From Psychromonas aquimarina ATCC BAA-1526 (GTDB lineage: Bacteria; Pseudomonadota; Gammaproteobacteria; Enterobacterales; Psychromonadaceae), in contig NZ_AUAM01000007.1 of the NCBI RefSeq assembly GCF_000428725.1, positions 1 to 64,000 on the forward strand: 64,000 bases of DNA, given 5' to 3'. This document shows, in pieces, positions 36,004 through 46,294 of the stretch. Position 1 is the stretch's first letter, and each line of letters opens with the position of its first letter. Both the position numbers and the translations under genes were made by a program. Below the pieces are notes generated by a model that did no database searches, was not told where the DNA came from, and worked only from the letters and a program-made list of their open reading frames with translations.

Positions 36004-38138
36004 CAGTTTGTTTCCTTACGTAATTCCTGCTGCAGCTGCCATAAACGGGCGTAACATCCCTGCAGTGCTAATAGTTTCTGATGAGAGCCGGACTCAGTGA
36101 TGCGGCCTTTTTCCAGGGTAATTATGCGGTCACAATGACGCACGGTAGATAAGCGGTGAGCAATAATAATAACGGTGCGGCTGCGGGAGATTTCCTGCAT
36201 ATTTGCCTGAATAAGCGCCTGCGACTGATCATCAAGCGCACTGGTCGCTTCATCAAAAATAAGAATTTTAGGCTTAGCCATCAGCGCTCTGGCAATGGCG
36301 ATCCGCTGCCGCTGCCCGCCTGATAATGAGCTTCCCGCTTCCGCTAAAATCGTGTCGTAACCAAGCGGAAGTTGTAAAATAAAATCATGCGCGCCGGCTA
36401 ACTTAGCTGCCGCCACCACATCTTCTAAACAGGCAGCGGGATCTTTTACCGCAATATTGTTACGGACGCTGCGGTTGAACAGATAGTTTTCCTGTAAAAC
36501 CACGCCTATCTGACTGCGCAGGTAATCAGGATCTAAACTATGCAGCGGCATGCCGTCGATTAAAATGCTGCCGCTTTGCGGGGTATAAAGCTTCTGCAGC
36601 AGGCGCGTCAGCGTCGACTTGCCGGAGCCGGAGGGACCGACAATACCCAGGCTTTCGCCCGCCTTGATATGCAGATTAATATCGGAAAGTACAGGTTCTA
36701 AATTAGGCTGATATTTAAAGGAAATATTCTGCATCCATAATTCGCCGCAAAGCGCAGAGGCAGGGATTTCACTGCCCTGCTCCTGCTCCATCGGCAGATT
36801 AAGCATATCTCCCAGTTTATCTACAGCAACACGGGTCTGTATAAACTGCTGCCAGAGCTCAACAAGCTTGGCAATCGGCTGACTGACATGCGAGGTCATC
36901 ATATTAAAGGCGATCAACTGACCTATGGTCAGCTCCAGTGACATCACCAGATTCGCTCCCACCCAGATAACAGCCACCCCGGTTACTTTCTGCAGCAGGG
37001 TTACCCCATGACTGATCACACTGTTTAATGTCTGCGTCTGAAAGCCCGCTTCTACCATCTCCTGAGTCTGCGACTCCCAGCGCCTCTGCATACGGGGCTC
37101 TACCGCTAAACTCTTGATAGTTTCAACGCCGCTTACGGATTCATTGAGAAATGAAGTATTCATCGCCGAGGTCTGAAACTGGCGTTCAATACGTTCCTGC
37201 AGCGGGCGGGTGCTTAACCAGGCCAGCACAAAATAGAAAGGCAGACTTGCCAGTACCATGCAGGTCAGCAGAGGCGACAACCAGGCCATCACGCCGAAAA
37301 AAACAAAAGTAAACATAACATCGACACAAAGTGTCAGCATAGATCCGGTCAGGAAGTCACGGATGCTGTCGAGTTCCTGCACGCGGGTGATAATCGCTCC
37401 GACCTGACGATGTTTAAAGTAAAGCAGCGGCAGGCCGAGCAGATGGCGGAAAAGCTTGATTCCAAGCCCGATATCAATGCGGTTGGAGGTATGCGCAAAC
37501 AGATATTCCCGCAGTCCCTTGAGAATCACTTCAAAAATACCGACAATAACCAGTACCATCACCAGCACATCGAGGGTTGACAAGGCGTTATGAACCAGCA
37601 CTTTATCCATCACCACCTGGAAAAACAGCGGCGTTGCCAAAGCCAGCAGCTGCAGCATCAGTGAAAACAGCAGAACTTCTGCAAATAATTTACGATGGCG
37701 GACAAACTCAGGAATAAACCAGGAAACATCGAAACGCAAGGCGGCCCCCTGCAGGACGATCACCTGTCCGCCCCACTGAGTCTGCAGCTCATCGATACTC
37801 AGCAGTTCCGGGCCGGAGGCTTCGGGAGACTGAATTAAAGCCTGGTCTGAAGATATTTTAGCCAGTACCACATACAAACCGGCTCGGTTTCTAAAAGCCA
37901 AAGGCAGCATTTCCGGAGAAACTTTAGCCAGTGTTAATCTGGAAACAGCTAAATTAACACTGTTGGCTTTGCCAAACTGCTTAACAGCCTTTTTAAAAGA
38001 CAAGCTTTCATCGAATTTTTCACAGGGCTTTTCCTCAACACCCGATAACTGTAAAAGCAGTGCAGAACATGCCAATGCTGAAGCTGTACTTTTATATTCC
38101 GAAAACTGATTAAGATCGCTGCTGGTGAGAGTGTTCAT
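36003..38138 (-). CDS. Type I secretion ABC transporter (permease/ATPase), first of two
   Basis: 711 aa with the same organisation as the 717-aa exporter: N-terminal C39-like domain (FGKANSVNLAVSRLTLAKVS) lacking a catalytic Cys, membrane domain (about 155-430), and ATPase domain with GPSGSGKST, LSGGQRQRIAIARALM, ILIFDEATSALD and IAHRLSTV. It is the first gene of the operon; by order and size it corresponds to RtxB of the V. cholerae rtxBDE set (about 720 aa, recalled). The two ATPases are homologous but clearly distinct sequences, supporting a heteromeric exporter rather than a recent duplication. Confidence 0.92.
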   Translation of the reverse strand: MNTLTSSDLNQFSEYKSTASALACSALLLQLSGVEEKPCEKFDESLSFKKAVKQFGKANSVNLAVSRLTLAKVSPEMLPLAFRNRAGLYVVLAKISSDQALIQSPEASGPELLSIDELQTQWGGQVIVLQGAALRFDVSWFIPEFVRHRKLFAEVLLFSLMLQLLALATPLFFQVVMDKVLVHNALSTLDVLVMVLVIVGIFEVILKGLREYLFAHTSNRIDIGLGIKLFRHLLGLPLLYFKHRQVGAIITRVQELDSIRDFLTGSMLTLCVDVMFTFVFFGVMAWLSPLLTCMVLASLPFYFVLAWLSTRPLQERIERQFQTSAMNTSFLNESVSGVETIKSLAVEPRMQRRWESQTQEMVEAGFQTQTLNSVISHGVTLLQKVTGVAVIWVGANLVMSLELTIGQLIAFNMMTSHVSQPIAKLVELWQQFIQTRVAVDKLGDMLNLPMEQEQGSEIPASALCGELWMQNISFKYQPNLEPVLSDINLHIKAGESLGIVGPSGSGKSTLTRLLQKLYTPQSGSILIDGMPLHSLDPDYLRSQIGVVLQENYLFNRSVRNNIAVKDPAACLEDVVAAAKLAGAHDFILQLPLGYDTILAEAGSSLSGGQRQRIAIARALMAKPKILIFDEATSALDDQSQALIQANMQEISRSRTVIIIAHRLSTVRHCDRIITLEKGRITESGSHQKLLALQGCYARLWQLQQELRKETN

Positions 38139-38540
38139 GAAGTAAATAAGATCCGTGCAATAAAGTAAAAAAAATCACATTATCGCAAGGTATATATATT
38201 CTCCACGTCACCCAGTACAAAATGTGATCGATAACATCATCCGAGCAAATACGTGTCTTAACATAGACTTAAGGTTGACATTGTGCTTTTTCATTGTGGT
38301 TTAATTGACTTTTTAGAAGATAATTATCGTGATCTACTTAATATAAAAAACATCAGCAACTAGGTAATATTCGCCGCAAAAACCCAATATAACTGCCATA
38401 TCCGGTCTCTGCATTACAGGAAAGAAGAGCAGAAAAAGCTGTCTTAAGAAGATATTTTTTGTGCATCTGTATTTTTATTAAAAATGAAGGATATTAAAAA
38501 CTGACGGATAGGCTGACTAAATGAAAGGGATTGAATACTG
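38139..38540 (-). other. Upstream region of the exporter/RTX operon
   Basis: About 400 bp, very AT-rich, without a gene. On the minus strand TTGCGA (about 38183-38188) and an AT-rich -10-like stretch (TTTATT) about 18 bp further could be a promoter 20-50 nt before the ATG. Confidence in any single element is low. Confidence 0.3.
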
Positions 38541-39353
38541 TTATTCAGGCAAAAAACATAATGCCCATAATTCGTTGATATAAACAAATACAGTAAAATA
38601 TAAAGCACACTCGTCTTTGAGCTGTTTAAGTGACTGGGTTAAGTTTTCCTGATTCAGGCAGTAATAATGTTCGATTAACTGTTCACGCTGCGCCGCATTA
38701 AATTCATTAATACAACTGCAAAATGCCAGATCATAAGCGGCACAGGCAGTTACCGCATATTCCCAGTCAAGGATCATAATCTGCTGCTGATCGCTGATTA
38801 AAACATTATTAACTGATAAGTCACCATGACAGAGAATATCCCGGCTGCTGCTTTTATCTAATCTGTCAGCAAGTCTTAACATCTGTGCGAACTTGTTATT
38901 GTCGACGGGTTTATTTAACTGTTTTTTAAGCAGATTAAGCTCATAAACAAGCTGCTGAGGCTGGGCAGAGCCAGCAGGGAGTTGATGAATCCGCTGCAGC
39001 TGCCGGGCTAATAACTCAAGAATATTCTGCTTTACAAGGGCATGGCTTAACACCTGCCCGGGAATATACTCCTGCAGTTTATAAGCATCGCAGACAGCGA
39101 TAACTTTTGCAGTCAGCCCCTTTTCTGCAGCTGTTTTCTGTACCGCCAGTTCGCGTTTTCTGTCTTCTACAGAGCGGGCTTTTAGATTTAAGCGTTTAAA
39201 AATATACTGCAGATTATTTTCAAAGGTCAGCAGAAATACCTGATTAGTTAAAGCGTGAGTTATCTGCTCGCTTTTAAGCAGCCGCCCTATTTTCAATTCA
39301 CTAAACCAGGACAGTTCATCCGTGGTGATATTCAGCAAAGCGCCGGCCTGCAC
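38541..39353 (-). CDS. APH/choline-kinase-like phosphotransferase
   Basis: A 270-aa kinase-fold protein: N-lobe strands (QVFLLTFENNLQYIFKRLN with the Lys), catalytic loop CHGDLSVNNVLIS and metal-binding LDWEYAVTACAAYDLA, which are the Brenner-type HGD and DWE motifs of the APH family (PF01636). Substrates in this family include aminoglycosides, choline, thiamine and sugars; ThiK-type thiamine kinase is a candidate but not proven. Start is GTG, one base after the stop of the upstream DUF2987 gene. It is the third gene of an apparent three-gene operon (40800 to 38541). Confidence 0.85.
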   Translation of the reverse strand: MQAGALLNITTDELSWFSELKIGRLLKSEQITHALTNQVFLLTFENNLQYIFKRLNLKARSVEDRKRELAVQKTAAEKGLTAKVIAVCDAYKLQEYIPGQVLSHALVKQNILELLARQLQRIHQLPAGSAQPQQLVYELNLLKKQLNKPVDNNKFAQMLRLADRLDKSSSRDILCHGDLSVNNVLISDQQQIMILDWEYAVTACAAYDLAFCSCINEFNAAQREQLIEHYYCLNQENLTQSLKQLKDECALYFTVFVYINELWALCFLPE

Positions 39354-39354
39354 A

Positions 39355-40008
39355 TTATTTACTTAACCACGGCGTGATACGTTTAATATTCCAGGCAATA
39401 AGCTGCTGTGCATCGACAGAGTTCATATAGTTATTTGTAATCAGCAGATCACCGTTTTCTGCAGTGCTTATCTGTTTATCAAGCTGACTGCTCTGCGCGG
39501 CGGTTAACGGCTCTGCTAACTGTAAACGCACTCCGGAAAAGTCCGGCAGGAAGTATTTACCTATCATACCGGCATTCTTATGCAGAACACCTTCAAGCTG
39601 TTCACTGATTAATGCCAGGCGCCCGAATGACAAGTTATTTAATTCCGACTCTTTAGCCATCAGAGTTACCTGTAAATCACACTGCGGACTGCTTTGCCCG
39701 GCGGCTAAATCCACCTCTATCACAGCGCCGTCCTTGCGGTGTTGATCAGAGAAAAAGGGTAATAAACGCCCCTGTTTGTGAAATTCGACCGCTTCGCGTT
39801 TCTGATCTACAACCATTTGTGCATTATTAATTAAACAAAGTTCACGGCTGTTTTTATCAAGCAGATAAAATGCTGTAGTAACATGTTCATATTCCAGTTT
39901 GTACAGCGTTTTCATATAACCAAAAAACACGGAATAATCCAGTTTAACCGTAGAAGCAAAAGCACTGCTTGTGGACAAGGTTAAAAACAGTAACAGGGTT
40001 AAACGCAT
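39355..40008 (-). CDS. DUF2987-type secreted protein
   Basis: Using the ATG at 40008 gives 217 aa starting with a signal peptide (MRLTLLLFLTLSTSSAFA). The mature protein starts VKLDYSVFFGYMKTLYKLEY, and the whole matches the DUF2987 pattern (PF11205) of gammaproteobacterial periplasmic proteins with unknown function. An upstream GTG at 40023 would add five residues ahead of the signal peptide and overlaps the previous gene's stop. It is translationally linked with both neighbours. Confidence 0.75.
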   Translation of the reverse strand: MRLTLLLFLTLSTSSAFASTVKLDYSVFFGYMKTLYKLEYEHVTTAFYLLDKNSRELCLINNAQMVVDQKREAVEFHKQGRLLPFFSDQHRKDGAVIEVDLAAGQSSPQCDLQVTLMAKESELNNLSFGRLALISEQLEGVLHKNAGMIGKYFLPDFSGVRLQLAEPLTAAQSSQLDKQISTAENGDLLITNNYMNSVDAQQLIAWNIKRITPWLSK

Positions 40009-40023
40009 CTTATTTTCTCTCAC

Positions 40024-40800
40024 TTAAGCTTCAAACTCATCATTATTATCATTGTGACTATCATCATCGTTGTCATTAATGCTGGCAACAACGCTGACAC
40101 CGCACATCTGACGATATATGATGCCCATCAGATTAAAGTAGAAAGGAATAAATACAAACAGGCCTAATCCGTACGGCAGTATAGACGCAATACCTAACAA
40201 ACCTAAAATCATAAACAGTAAAGTAAACTGACGTAAATTTTTATTGACCAGTTTTAATGATAATTTAAGCGCCAGTACCGGTTCAACCTGCTTCTCTGCA
40301 ATCAGCGGGTAAACCAGACAAAATGCCATATTCAGATAAAGCAGAATAATAAGCGAAGGCAGCATCGCAGAGTCGCCTAAAGCCTTAGTCAGACCGACAT
40401 TAATTCCGTAAACCAAAAGATTAATAATTAAGCTTGCCAGGGCTAACGGCAGGGTTTTATTAAAATAGTTAAAAACATCAATAGACTTACTTCTTACACC
40501 AATTGAATGATGTACGCCCATCATCTGCAGTCCGGTAACCAGAGGCGTCATTACCACTGAAGTAAAGATAAAGTTAATCACCATCTGCGATGTTTCATTT
40601 AAGGAGCTGGTATCATCAAAAATCAGTCCGTAACTGACAGCGACAATGATCACGGTGAAAAGGCAGGCCACAATCAGAGGCAGGTAGTGCTTTTTGGTCG
40701 TAACAAAAGCATCGCGAAAAAGGGTTTTAAAATCCAGCTGATAACCTTCGGTCAGTGATTTTTTAATATCACCGCCTAATACAAAGTGTTTTTTGTTCAT
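40024..40800 (-). CDS. Inner-membrane protein, family uncertain
   Basis: A 258-aa protein with about six hydrophobic segments (for example LPLIVACLFTVIIVAVSYGL and LPSLIILLYLNMAFCLVYPL) and a hydrophilic acidic Asp/Asn tail (NDNDDDSHNDNNDEF). The layout recalls proteins annotated as DUF2189- or DUF975-like membrane proteins; I do not recognise it firmly. It is the first gene of the unit with DUF2987 and the phosphotransferase. Confidence 0.65.
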   Translation of the reverse strand: MNKKHFVLGGDIKKSLTEGYQLDFKTLFRDAFVTTKKHYLPLIVACLFTVIIVAVSYGLIFDDTSSLNETSQMVINFIFTSVVMTPLVTGLQMMGVHHSIGVRSKSIDVFNYFNKTLPLALASLIINLLVYGINVGLTKALGDSAMLPSLIILLYLNMAFCLVYPLIAEKQVEPVLALKLSLKLVNKNLRQFTLLFMILGLLGIASILPYGLGLFVFIPFYFNLMGIIYRQMCGVSVVASINDNDDDSHNDNNDEFEA

Positions 40801-40886
40801 AACAAGAAAGTGGTCCTAAATGAATAAAGTAAGCGCCAGACATTGTAGGCAGATCCATTAGCTTTTCAAGCTTATTAACAGCTTAT

Positions 40887-41606
40887 CTAAACACCGTTTA
40901 ACAAAGAACTTACCAGTTCAGGTACCAGCTCCGTCGCTTTGCCCTGTATTACCTGATCAAAATGACTGTGTGTTTCGCTGGGGTCCAAATTAAGTTCTAT
41001 CGAATAAGCACCGACACTTTTAGCCTCCTCAACAAAACCGGCCGCCGGATAAACAGTTCCGGATGTACCGATGGCAATAAAAAGGTCCGCCTGGGAAAGG
41101 TGATGATAGATAATATCTAAACCCAGCGGCATTTCACCAAACCAGACAATATGCGGACGCAGTGCTGAAGGATACTGGCAGCAGGTACACAGATCATCAC
41201 GACTCTGGTTTTCTGTGCATTGAACAACCTGATTGCTTTCCGGACAGCGGGCTTTTAACAGCTCTCCATGCATATGAATAACATTTTTAGATCCCGCCTG
41301 TTCATGCAGATTATCTATATTCTGCGTTACTAATAAAAACTCACCGCTGAACTGCTGTTCTAGCTCTGCCAATGCGTAATGAGCAGCATTCGGTTTTATC
41401 TCCTTACTGCAGAAGTCCTGACGGCGTTTATTATAAAAATCTAGTACTAAATCCGGATTCTTTTTATAACCTTCCACAGAAGCAACATCTTCTAATTTGT
41501 ACTTTTCCCATAAACCGTCTTTATCCCGGAAGGTACAAATTCCCGATTCAGCAGAAACACCCGCGCCGGTTAATACCACAATCTTTTTATAGTGATTCAA
41601 TGACAA
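40887..41606 (-). CDS. cobB: Sir2-family NAD-dependent deacylase CobB
   Basis: Sirtuin with [15 protein letters not shown] (NAD-binding), [11 protein letters not shown], catalytic His in [12 protein letters not shown], and four Cys of the zinc module ([16 protein letters not shown]), followed by [11 protein letters not shown] and [12 protein letters not shown]. It removes acetyl/acyl groups from protein lysines, e.g. acetyl-CoA synthetase. I prefer a TTG start at 41606: it follows GGAGG by 5 nt and gives 239 aa starting at the family's usual position ([15 protein letters not shown]). The frame stays open to an ATG at 41693, but those 29 residues (rich in Asn/Ser) have no sirtuin similarity. 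It is transcribed alone. Confidence 0.88.
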   Translation of the reverse strand: MSLNHYKKIVVLTGAGVSAESGICTFRDKDGLWEKYKLEDVASVEGYKKNPDLVLDFYNKRRQDFCSKEIKPNAAHYALAELEQQFSGEFLLVTQNIDNLHEQAGSKNVIHMHGELLKARCPESNQVVQCTENQSRDDLCTCCQYPSALRPHIVWFGEMPLGLDIIYHHLSQADLFIAIGTSGTVYPAAGFVEEAKSVGAYSIELNLDPSETHSHFDQVIQGKATELVPELVSSLLNGV

Positions 41607-41705
41607 ATGCGCCTCCGATAAAGATGTTAAATTTTCGTTACTTGAGCAATTATTGTACTTATATAGTAAAACAATAACTGGGCTATACTTCATAAATTTC
41701 AGGCA

Positions 41706-41733
41706 AAAAAAAAGCCGCTGACGCGGCTTTTAC
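41706..41733 (-). terminator. Rho-independent terminator of pheST-ihfA
   Basis: On the minus strand AAAGCCGC and GCGGCTTT form an 8-bp stem with loop GTCA followed by a run of T residues, 14 nt after the ihfA stop. Textbook form. Confidence 0.95.
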
Positions 41734-41746
41734 TATTATGAGAAAA

Positions 41747-42055
41747 CTAAAGTTTATCCGGTGTATCCGGTAGATTCTCTTCTACCAACTCTTTAAGTTT
41801 CTGCCCTGCTCGGAAGGTTACAACCCGGCGTGCGGCAATCGGAATATCTTCCCCGGTTTTAGGGTTGCGACCTGGACGTTCACCTTTATCTTTAAGTTCA
41901 AAGCCGCCGAAACCGGAAATTTTAACTGGTTCTCCGCTTTCTAATGTAGCTTTAATTTCTTCAAAAAATGATTCCACAAACTCTTTTGCTTCACGTTTGC
42001 TTAAGCCTATTTTTTCCGATAAATGTGTAGCTATTTCAGCTTTAGTCAGTGCCAT
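41747..42055 (-). CDS. ihfA: Integration host factor alpha subunit
   Basis: A 102-aa HU/IHF-family DNA-bending protein: [20 protein letters not shown] and the beta-arm region [28 protein letters not shown] with the intercalating Pro. It matches IhfA rather than IhfB or HU by the ALTKAE start and the -PDTPDKL tail. With IhfB it bends DNA at specific sites. Position directly after pheT (4 nt) is the conserved pheST-ihfA arrangement of gammaproteobacteria. Confidence 0.96.
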   Translation of the reverse strand: MALTKAEIATHLSEKIGLSKREAKEFVESFFEEIKATLESGEPVKISGFGGFELKDKGERPGRNPKTGEDIPIAARRVVTFRAGQKLKELVEENLPDTPDKL

Positions 42056-42058
42056 AAA

Positions 42059-44446
42059 TTAATCTCTCAACGATGCGTGAAACTCCATAGAAACTGCCTC
42101 AACAATATTATTAACACTCTCAGCAATTTCTTGTTCTTCTAAGGTACGTGTCTTATCTTGTAATATTAAGCCTATTGCTAGACTCTTCTTACCTTCTTCA
42201 ACACCCTTTCCTTGGTATACGTCAAATAAGTTTATGCCAACTAACTCAGTTCCGCCAATTTTTTCTATAAATTTTAAGACGTTACCAGCATTTAATTTTT
42301 CATCAACTACAAATGCCAAGTCGCGGTGGTTAGCCGGGAACTTAGATATGTCTCCTGCCTGCGGCAGTTTACGCGTGATAATCTGATCTAATTCTAATTC
42401 AAATATCACAGCAGTACCGTTTAAGGCAAAAGGTTTAGCCAAACTCGGGTGCACAGTACCGATGTAACCTATGTTCTTACCGTTACGGTAAATACCTGCT
42501 GACTGCCCAGGATGCAGTGCGCTGTTGGCTTCAGCTTTAAATTCAAAGCTTGACGCATCAACACATAAATCCAGCACTGCTTCGAGATCTGCTTTAAGGT
42601 CAAAAAAGTCAACATTGCGGGTTTCAATATTCCAGTGTTCATCGTTTGCGCTGCCGATGATAACGCCGGATAACATCTCCTGCTGGTTAATACCGTTTTC
42701 TGCATTTTCGTCTTTAATAAAACGTAAACCCGTTTCAAATAAACGTACACGGTTCTGCTGACGCTTCTGGTTTTTAGACACGCTGTCTAATAACCCAGTC
42801 CATAAACTAACACGCATTGCCGACATATCTTTAGAGATAGGATGCGGCAGAATCAGTGCATCAGCTTCAGGGTGCAGCTTAAGCTGCTTGTCTGGGTCAA
42901 CAAAGCTGTAGGTGATCGCTTCCTGGAATTCACGGTTTACTAATACATCACGCACTTTAGATAACTTAAGTGTCGCTTCATTATGTAAAGGCATGGTTAA
43001 TGCTGCTTCAGGGGCAATATTAGGGATATTGTTATAACCGTAAACACGCGCAACTTCTTCGATAAGATCTTCTTCAATCTCCATATCAAAACGGTAAGTC
43101 GGTGCGGCTGCAGTCCAGCCTTCAGCCGTTACAGATACTTTACAGCCCAGTTGAGTCAGAATAGTTTCAACACGCTCAGAATCAATGGAAATACCGATTA
43201 AACGGTCTAATTTACTACGGCGTAAAGTGATTGTTGCCTGAGCTGGTAAATGCTCTGCGCTTACGGCTTCAGTAATCGGACCAACACTGCCGCCGCATAT
43301 ATCAACAAGCAGCTGCGTTGCACGCTCCATCGCTTTTGCCTGTAAAACTGGATCAACACCACGTTCATAGCGGTGCGATGCATCAGTATGCAGACCGTAT
43401 GCACGTGCGCGGCCTGCAATCGCAAGCGGTGCAAAGAATGCACTTTCTAAAAAGATATCCGTTGTACCTTCAGCAACACCAGAGTCCTGACCGCCAAAGA
43501 TACCCGCCATCGCCAGCGCTTTGCTCTGATCAGCAATCACTAGAGTATCGCTGTTTAATTTAACTTCTTTGCCGTCTAATAAAGTCAGCTTTTCATCCTG
43601 CTCAGCAAGACGAACTTCGATACCGCCCTGTAGTTTATCCAGATCAAAAGCATGCATCGGATGACCAAATTCAAGCAGTACAAACTGAGTAATATCAACA
43701 ACAGCATCCACACTGCGCACACCACAGCGGCGTAGTTTTTCAACCATCCATAACGGTGTTACTGCATTCTGGTTAATACCGCGGATAACACGACCTAAAT
43801 AACGAGGACACGCAGACGGCGCCTGCAGGTTAATCGCCACTTCGTCAGTTAATGTAACCGCTGCGTTTTCCCAGCTCGGCTCAGTAACAGCAATACTGTT
43901 TAATACACCAACTTCACGAGCAAGACCGGCAATACCTAGACAGTCGGCGCGGTTAGCCGTTAAATCAACATCAATAATTACATCATCAAGCTGCAGGTAT
44001 TCACGTACACAGGTACCGACCGGCGCGTCTGCAGGCAGTTCAATAATACCTTCGGCACTTTCAGCCATACCCAGCTCTGATTCACTACACAGCATGCCGA
44101 ATGACGGCTGACCGCGCAGTTTTGCTTTTTTAATTTCAAAATCACCAGGCAGTACAGCACCAACAACGGCTACGGCAACTTTAAGTCCTAAACGACAGTT
44201 TTTGGCACCACAAACAATATCGATTAATTCATCTTCACCGATATTAATTTTGGTTACCTGCAGTTTGTCTGCATCTGGATGCTGGCCGCACTCAACCACT
44301 TCACCCACTAATACTTTTGTAAATTCACCGGCAACAGGGTCGACATCATCAACCTCAAGACCTGCCATTGTTACCTGATGCGTTAATTCATCACGTGTAA
44401 TTTCCGGGTTAACCCACTCTCGTAACCAAGCTTCACTAAATTTCAT
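42059..44446 (-). CDS. pheT: Phenylalanyl-tRNA synthetase beta subunit
   Basis: A 795-aa protein of full family length. N-terminus [20 protein letters not shown], then EMAP/OB-type tRNA-binding domain ([20 protein letters not shown]), B3/B4 editing domain, B5 and the C-terminal FDX-ACB anticodon-binding domain ([20 protein letters not shown]). With PheS it forms the alpha2beta2 enzyme charging tRNA-Phe. It follows pheS by 11 nt. Confidence 0.97.
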   Translation of the reverse strand: MKFSEAWLREWVNPEITRDELTHQVTMAGLEVDDVDPVAGEFTKVLVGEVVECGQHPDADKLQVTKINIGEDELIDIVCGAKNCRLGLKVAVAVVGAVLPGDFEIKKAKLRGQPSFGMLCSESELGMAESAEGIIELPADAPVGTCVREYLQLDDVIIDVDLTANRADCLGIAGLAREVGVLNSIAVTEPSWENAAVTLTDEVAINLQAPSACPRYLGRVIRGINQNAVTPLWMVEKLRRCGVRSVDAVVDITQFVLLEFGHPMHAFDLDKLQGGIEVRLAEQDEKLTLLDGKEVKLNSDTLVIADQSKALAMAGIFGGQDSGVAEGTTDIFLESAFFAPLAIAGRARAYGLHTDASHRYERGVDPVLQAKAMERATQLLVDICGGSVGPITEAVSAEHLPAQATITLRRSKLDRLIGISIDSERVETILTQLGCKVSVTAEGWTAAAPTYRFDMEIEEDLIEEVARVYGYNNIPNIAPEAALTMPLHNEATLKLSKVRDVLVNREFQEAITYSFVDPDKQLKLHPEADALILPHPISKDMSAMRVSLWTGLLDSVSKNQKRQQNRVRLFETGLRFIKDENAENGINQQEMLSGVIIGSANDEHWNIETRNVDFFDLKADLEAVLDLCVDASSFEFKAEANSALHPGQSAGIYRNGKNIGYIGTVHPSLAKPFALNGTAVIFELELDQIITRKLPQAGDISKFPANHRDLAFVVDEKLNAGNVLKFIEKIGGTELVGINLFDVYQGKGVEEGKKSLAIGLILQDKTRTLEEQEIAESVNNIVEAVSMEFHASLRD

Positions 44447-44457
44447 TTTATTAACCC

Positions 44458-45492
<1,035 letters not shown>

Positions 45493-45666
45493 TTAAAATA
45501 TAAGGGGCGTGATTTTACGCAGCTAAGAGAGTGTTGGCTAGTACCGAGGTGCAATCAGGCAGTGGAAAAGAGCGGAAATAGAAGAATTATCAGAAATAAA
45601 TTAACTCTTCTTGATTAGAACTCATAAATAAGCTGTTTTTTTGATATCGTAAAAGGCTCTGCAGAC

Positions 45667-46278
45667 TTAGATAACTGTCCAGTGTTTCTCAATAATCAAC
45701 TGCTTACCATCGTAAATTCGTCCTTCGAAACGATCCCCGGGAAAAACCTGCCCGACACCTTTAGGCGTTCCTGTCATCAAAATATCGTCATCAGAAAAAC
45801 TCATAAAGGTACTCACTTCTTTGATAATATCGACTGGTTTATGAATCATTAAAAAATAGTCGGCCTGCTGAGTCAGCAGCCCGTTAATAAACAGCTCTAA
45901 GCGCAGCTGTTCAACGTTTCCGCTGAAACTGACAAATTCACTAAATACAGCGGATTTATCAAAAGCTTTTGCCCGCTCCCAGGGTAAACCTTGGTCTTTT
46001 AACCTGGACTGCACCGCACGTTTAGTTAAATCTAAACCGAAGCCCACGGCACTTATTTTTCCAGATCGAATAACAAATGAAATCTCAGCTTCATAATGAA
46101 CCGCTTCATGCTGCTCTGTATAAATATCATTACAGACCGCCGAATTGGGTTTTACAAAAATAACCGCCTGGGTCGGCACCTCATTATTTAATTCGACAAT
46201 ATGTTCAACGTAATTCCGCCCGATACAGACAACTTTAGAGGGTAAGGTTTTTATGCCGTCAACTACTATATTATTCAT
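45667..46278 (-). CDS. Fumarylacetoacetate-hydrolase-family protein
   Basis: A 203-aa protein of the short FAH type (YcgM-like): VVCIGRNYVEHIVELNNEVP at the start, the acidic metal-binding EAEISFVIR and LMTGTPKGVGQVFPGDR near the end. Metal ligands Glu-x-Glu and the C-terminal glycine motif are present. Members act as acylpyruvases or oxaloacetate decarboxylases. It lies 16 nt downstream of the CHASE-GGDEF gene on the same strand, so it is probably co-transcribed, an odd pairing. Confidence 0.88.
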   Translation of the reverse strand: MNNIVVDGIKTLPSKVVCIGRNYVEHIVELNNEVPTQAVIFVKPNSAVCNDIYTEQHEAVHYEAEISFVIRSGKISAVGFGLDLTKRAVQSRLKDQGLPWERAKAFDKSAVFSEFVSFSGNVEQLRLELFINGLLTQQADYFLMIHKPVDIIKEVSTFMSFSDDDILMTGTPKGVGQVFPGDRFEGRIYDGKQLIIEKHWTVI

Positions 46279-46294
46279 CTTTACCCCTTTATTC

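Noticed and set aside
38200-38245. CRP-like site (AATGTGATCGATAACATC) upstream of the exporter operon
   Set aside because: Only one half-site fits the consensus; spacing and second half (TCACA) are wrong.
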